NCBI GenBank assembly: GCA_946811185.2
Contig: OX328099.1
Location: forward strand, 67,522,714-67,586,713
Direction: 5' to 3'
DNA: 64,000 nt
Origin: Hippopus hippopus
Lineage: Eukaryota; Mollusca; Bivalvia; Cardiida; Cardiidae
The number at the start of each line of letters is the position of its first letter. Position 1 is the first letter of the stretch. The notes beneath the pieces were generated by a model. The model did no database searches and was not told the DNA's origin. It saw only the letters and a program-made list of their open reading frames with translations. Positions 57,901 to 60,900 of the stretch are shown piece after piece. Both the position numbers and the translations under genes were made by a program.

Positions 57901-60900
57901 AGTCTTTTGATCACATGTCATGGGCTATGTGGTTGGCGTGCTGTATGAATGTTTGATTACTTTATTTTTCAATCCTGGGCTCTCTTTGCAAATTGTAGAT
58001 CTTATAACTCTTTACCACACAGCAAAGTTTTAGACTGGTCCAAATTCAAAGCATTTGCAGACAAAATAAATGTGACTAGAAAATTGAAATTTATTTTAGG
58101 AAGGGTAGAAAACATTGTGGGAGAAGGTGAAAATGCTGGTTATCAGCATTTTCTCCTTTTCCCACAATGTTTTCAAAAGCCTTTATCCTCAGGGTTGTTA
58201 AAAGACGAAATTGTGCGGTAAAGGGTAAACTCAAAATGCTTTAAGTTGTTTGGTAGAAACTTGACTGTTGTAAATTACCATACTACCAGAATGAAGTTGG
58301 AAATTTCACTCTTCTGCAATTTGAAATTTTGGTTCGACATATTTTCAGTCTGATTTCCTATGTTGGTCTTTATCATTTATAAACCATTTGTGTTCAGTAT
58401 TTTATGATCCATTTCTGTACAAAGTGACTTTTTACAAGTCTTCTGCAGTTGACAGACTTAAGAAAAAGTTCTGTTTATGGGATCAATTGCCTGTAACCAA
58501 CATTTTCTCCTTTTCCTATAATGTTTTCTACCCTTTGATAGAAAAATTTCAGGTTTTGAGTATCTTTTACTTTGTTGTCTGCAAATTCAATCAAGTTAGT
58601 GTAAAATTTTGTCGTTTGGTAAATACGAAATATCATGTAGTAACTTTCCTAGTGCTTGTATTTAATTCGAACAGTGTGAGAAAATTTGATATGGCGCGAG
58701 ACCAAACATCAAGCACAATGTTAAAATTTTCTTAAGAGGCGAGAAGTAAATACAAGCACCAGGAAAGTTACTACAACATAATATTCCTTTTATTATATAC
58801 CTACAACTTTCAACTTCAACATTTTGTAATTAATGACATTTTATTTTGAAAACAGTAAACAAAATGAGACAATAAATAGTATGAAAGGTAGTAAGTCTGT
58901 TTTTGTAAATGGCTGATTAATATTACAGTGTAACATTTTGACTAATCAAATCACAAATCATTACATGCTTAGTCTGTGCGCGAGTTTCGTCATTGCACCG
59001 TATTTGGAATCATAATTCACAATGTGTAGGTACGGATTTTTCTTCTGTCGTGTGTGTTATTCTGTCCGGTTGCTACGCATGTATTTTGAGCCAAAAAATT
59101 TACTGGTCTATAATAAAGAGTCAAACCTTTTAAACTCCATGTTGATTATCCATATTCAACTAGGATTCTTACAGTCATCAGCTGCAAATTAGTGTCAGGT
59201 GTGAATGAGTTGACCCTTTGATACACTTTGAATCCTGAGTTTTAATGACCCTGAGGAATAAGGCTTTGAAAACAATGTGGGAAAAGGAGAAAATGCTGGT
59301 AACCAGCATTTTCTCCTTTTCCCACAATGTTTTCTACCCTATCAAAGATGAATTCCATAATTTTAGTCACATTTAAATTGTCATCTGAAAATGCTCTCTG
59401 CTCCGACAAGTCTACATTTTTGTCATGTGGTAATGAATTAACACTTTACCACACGAGCATGAGTTTTAACGACCCTGCAGGAGAAATCTTTTGAAAAGAA
59501 TTGTGGGAAAAAGAGAAAGTATTGGTAACCAGCATTTTGTCCTTAACTAATATGTTTTCTATCATATCAGAGAACCTAAGTATGTTTGCACCAATTTTGA
59601 ATTTGTCATCTACAGATGTTTTGAATTTGGACGAGTCCAAAAGTTGTGGCATGGGAAATGGTTAACTTGTATGATTTTGTTTCACTTTCCAGGTTCAGGG
59701 AAGAAAGGTTCTAGATCTTCCTCCAAGGAATCAAGAAGTAAATCTCCCAAAGATAAAGACAAGAAACGAGACAAGAGTGGATCTCCAAAACGCTCAGCCA
59801 GTCCCAAAAAGGGAGACAGTGGAAAGAAAGGAAGCAGAGGTATTGTTTGGAGTTATCAGCTTTTTTAAAGACACTATCTCTTTTTCAGACGACAAAGTTG
59901 TAGACAAGTTCAAATTGAAAATGTTAGCAGAAGACAAATATGATGTGGTTCAAGCAATGATACCTGTCTTTAGAACTTTAGAAAAACATTTTTTTAGGAT
60001 TGTTAAAACATAGGATCGTGTGGTAAAGGGATTTAGGAAAGAAATTAATGATTACATTATGTTGCATTCTTCCACACTATTTCTGTGGAAGCAATACAGT
60101 ATTATGTATATTTTGTTCAATTTTCACCTAAACACTAAAGAACCCAAAGTCTTTGGGGTTTTTTATGTTGTTTGTTTTATAATCTCTACAGTGTAACAAA
60201 TTGTACCTTTGTTTTAACCTTTTACAACACATTGCCAGTTTTCAACAACACTGAAGAAAAAGGCTTTTGAAAGCATTGTCGGAAGAGGAGAAAACCAGGA
60301 TTTTTGTCTTTTCCCACAATGTTTTCTTCTCTTTCAAATACAAATTCCAGCATTTGAGATACATATAATTTGTCAACTGGAGGTAGAGTTATTCAAAGTC
60401 TCTTCATGAAAAAGTCACGTACATGTAGTTACACATGCAGTAAACAATTATTACATTTCTACATTACATATTTTATAGGGTCCTCCCCCAAGTCTAAGAA
60501 AAGATCTGGCAAGAAGAAGACCCCTGAGCCTGAACCAGAGCCTGAGCCTGAGGTACCTGCTGGTCCCCCACCCCCTCAACCTGGGTCTGAAGAATGGGAG
60601 TTTGTCGATGAAAAGATTGAAGAGGTGAATAGATAGTTGTAACTTCATTAAAACAGTACATGAGTCAGGCTCTGTGAAAAGAGGTTTAGTACATCTGCAA
60701 AAAGTGTCGACCCAGGTCAGCCTGCACAGTCAGTGCAGGCTGACCTGGGTTGAAACTTTTTGTTGTTGGTCAGTTTTCTGAATCAAAGGACCAGTCTACC
60801 TCATGTTGCAGTCGGATTTTATGGATCCATAATTATATGATGACGTGCTTGGTTTAATGCATCACGGAAATGCATTAAACCCTCTTTTGCCAGAGTGTGG

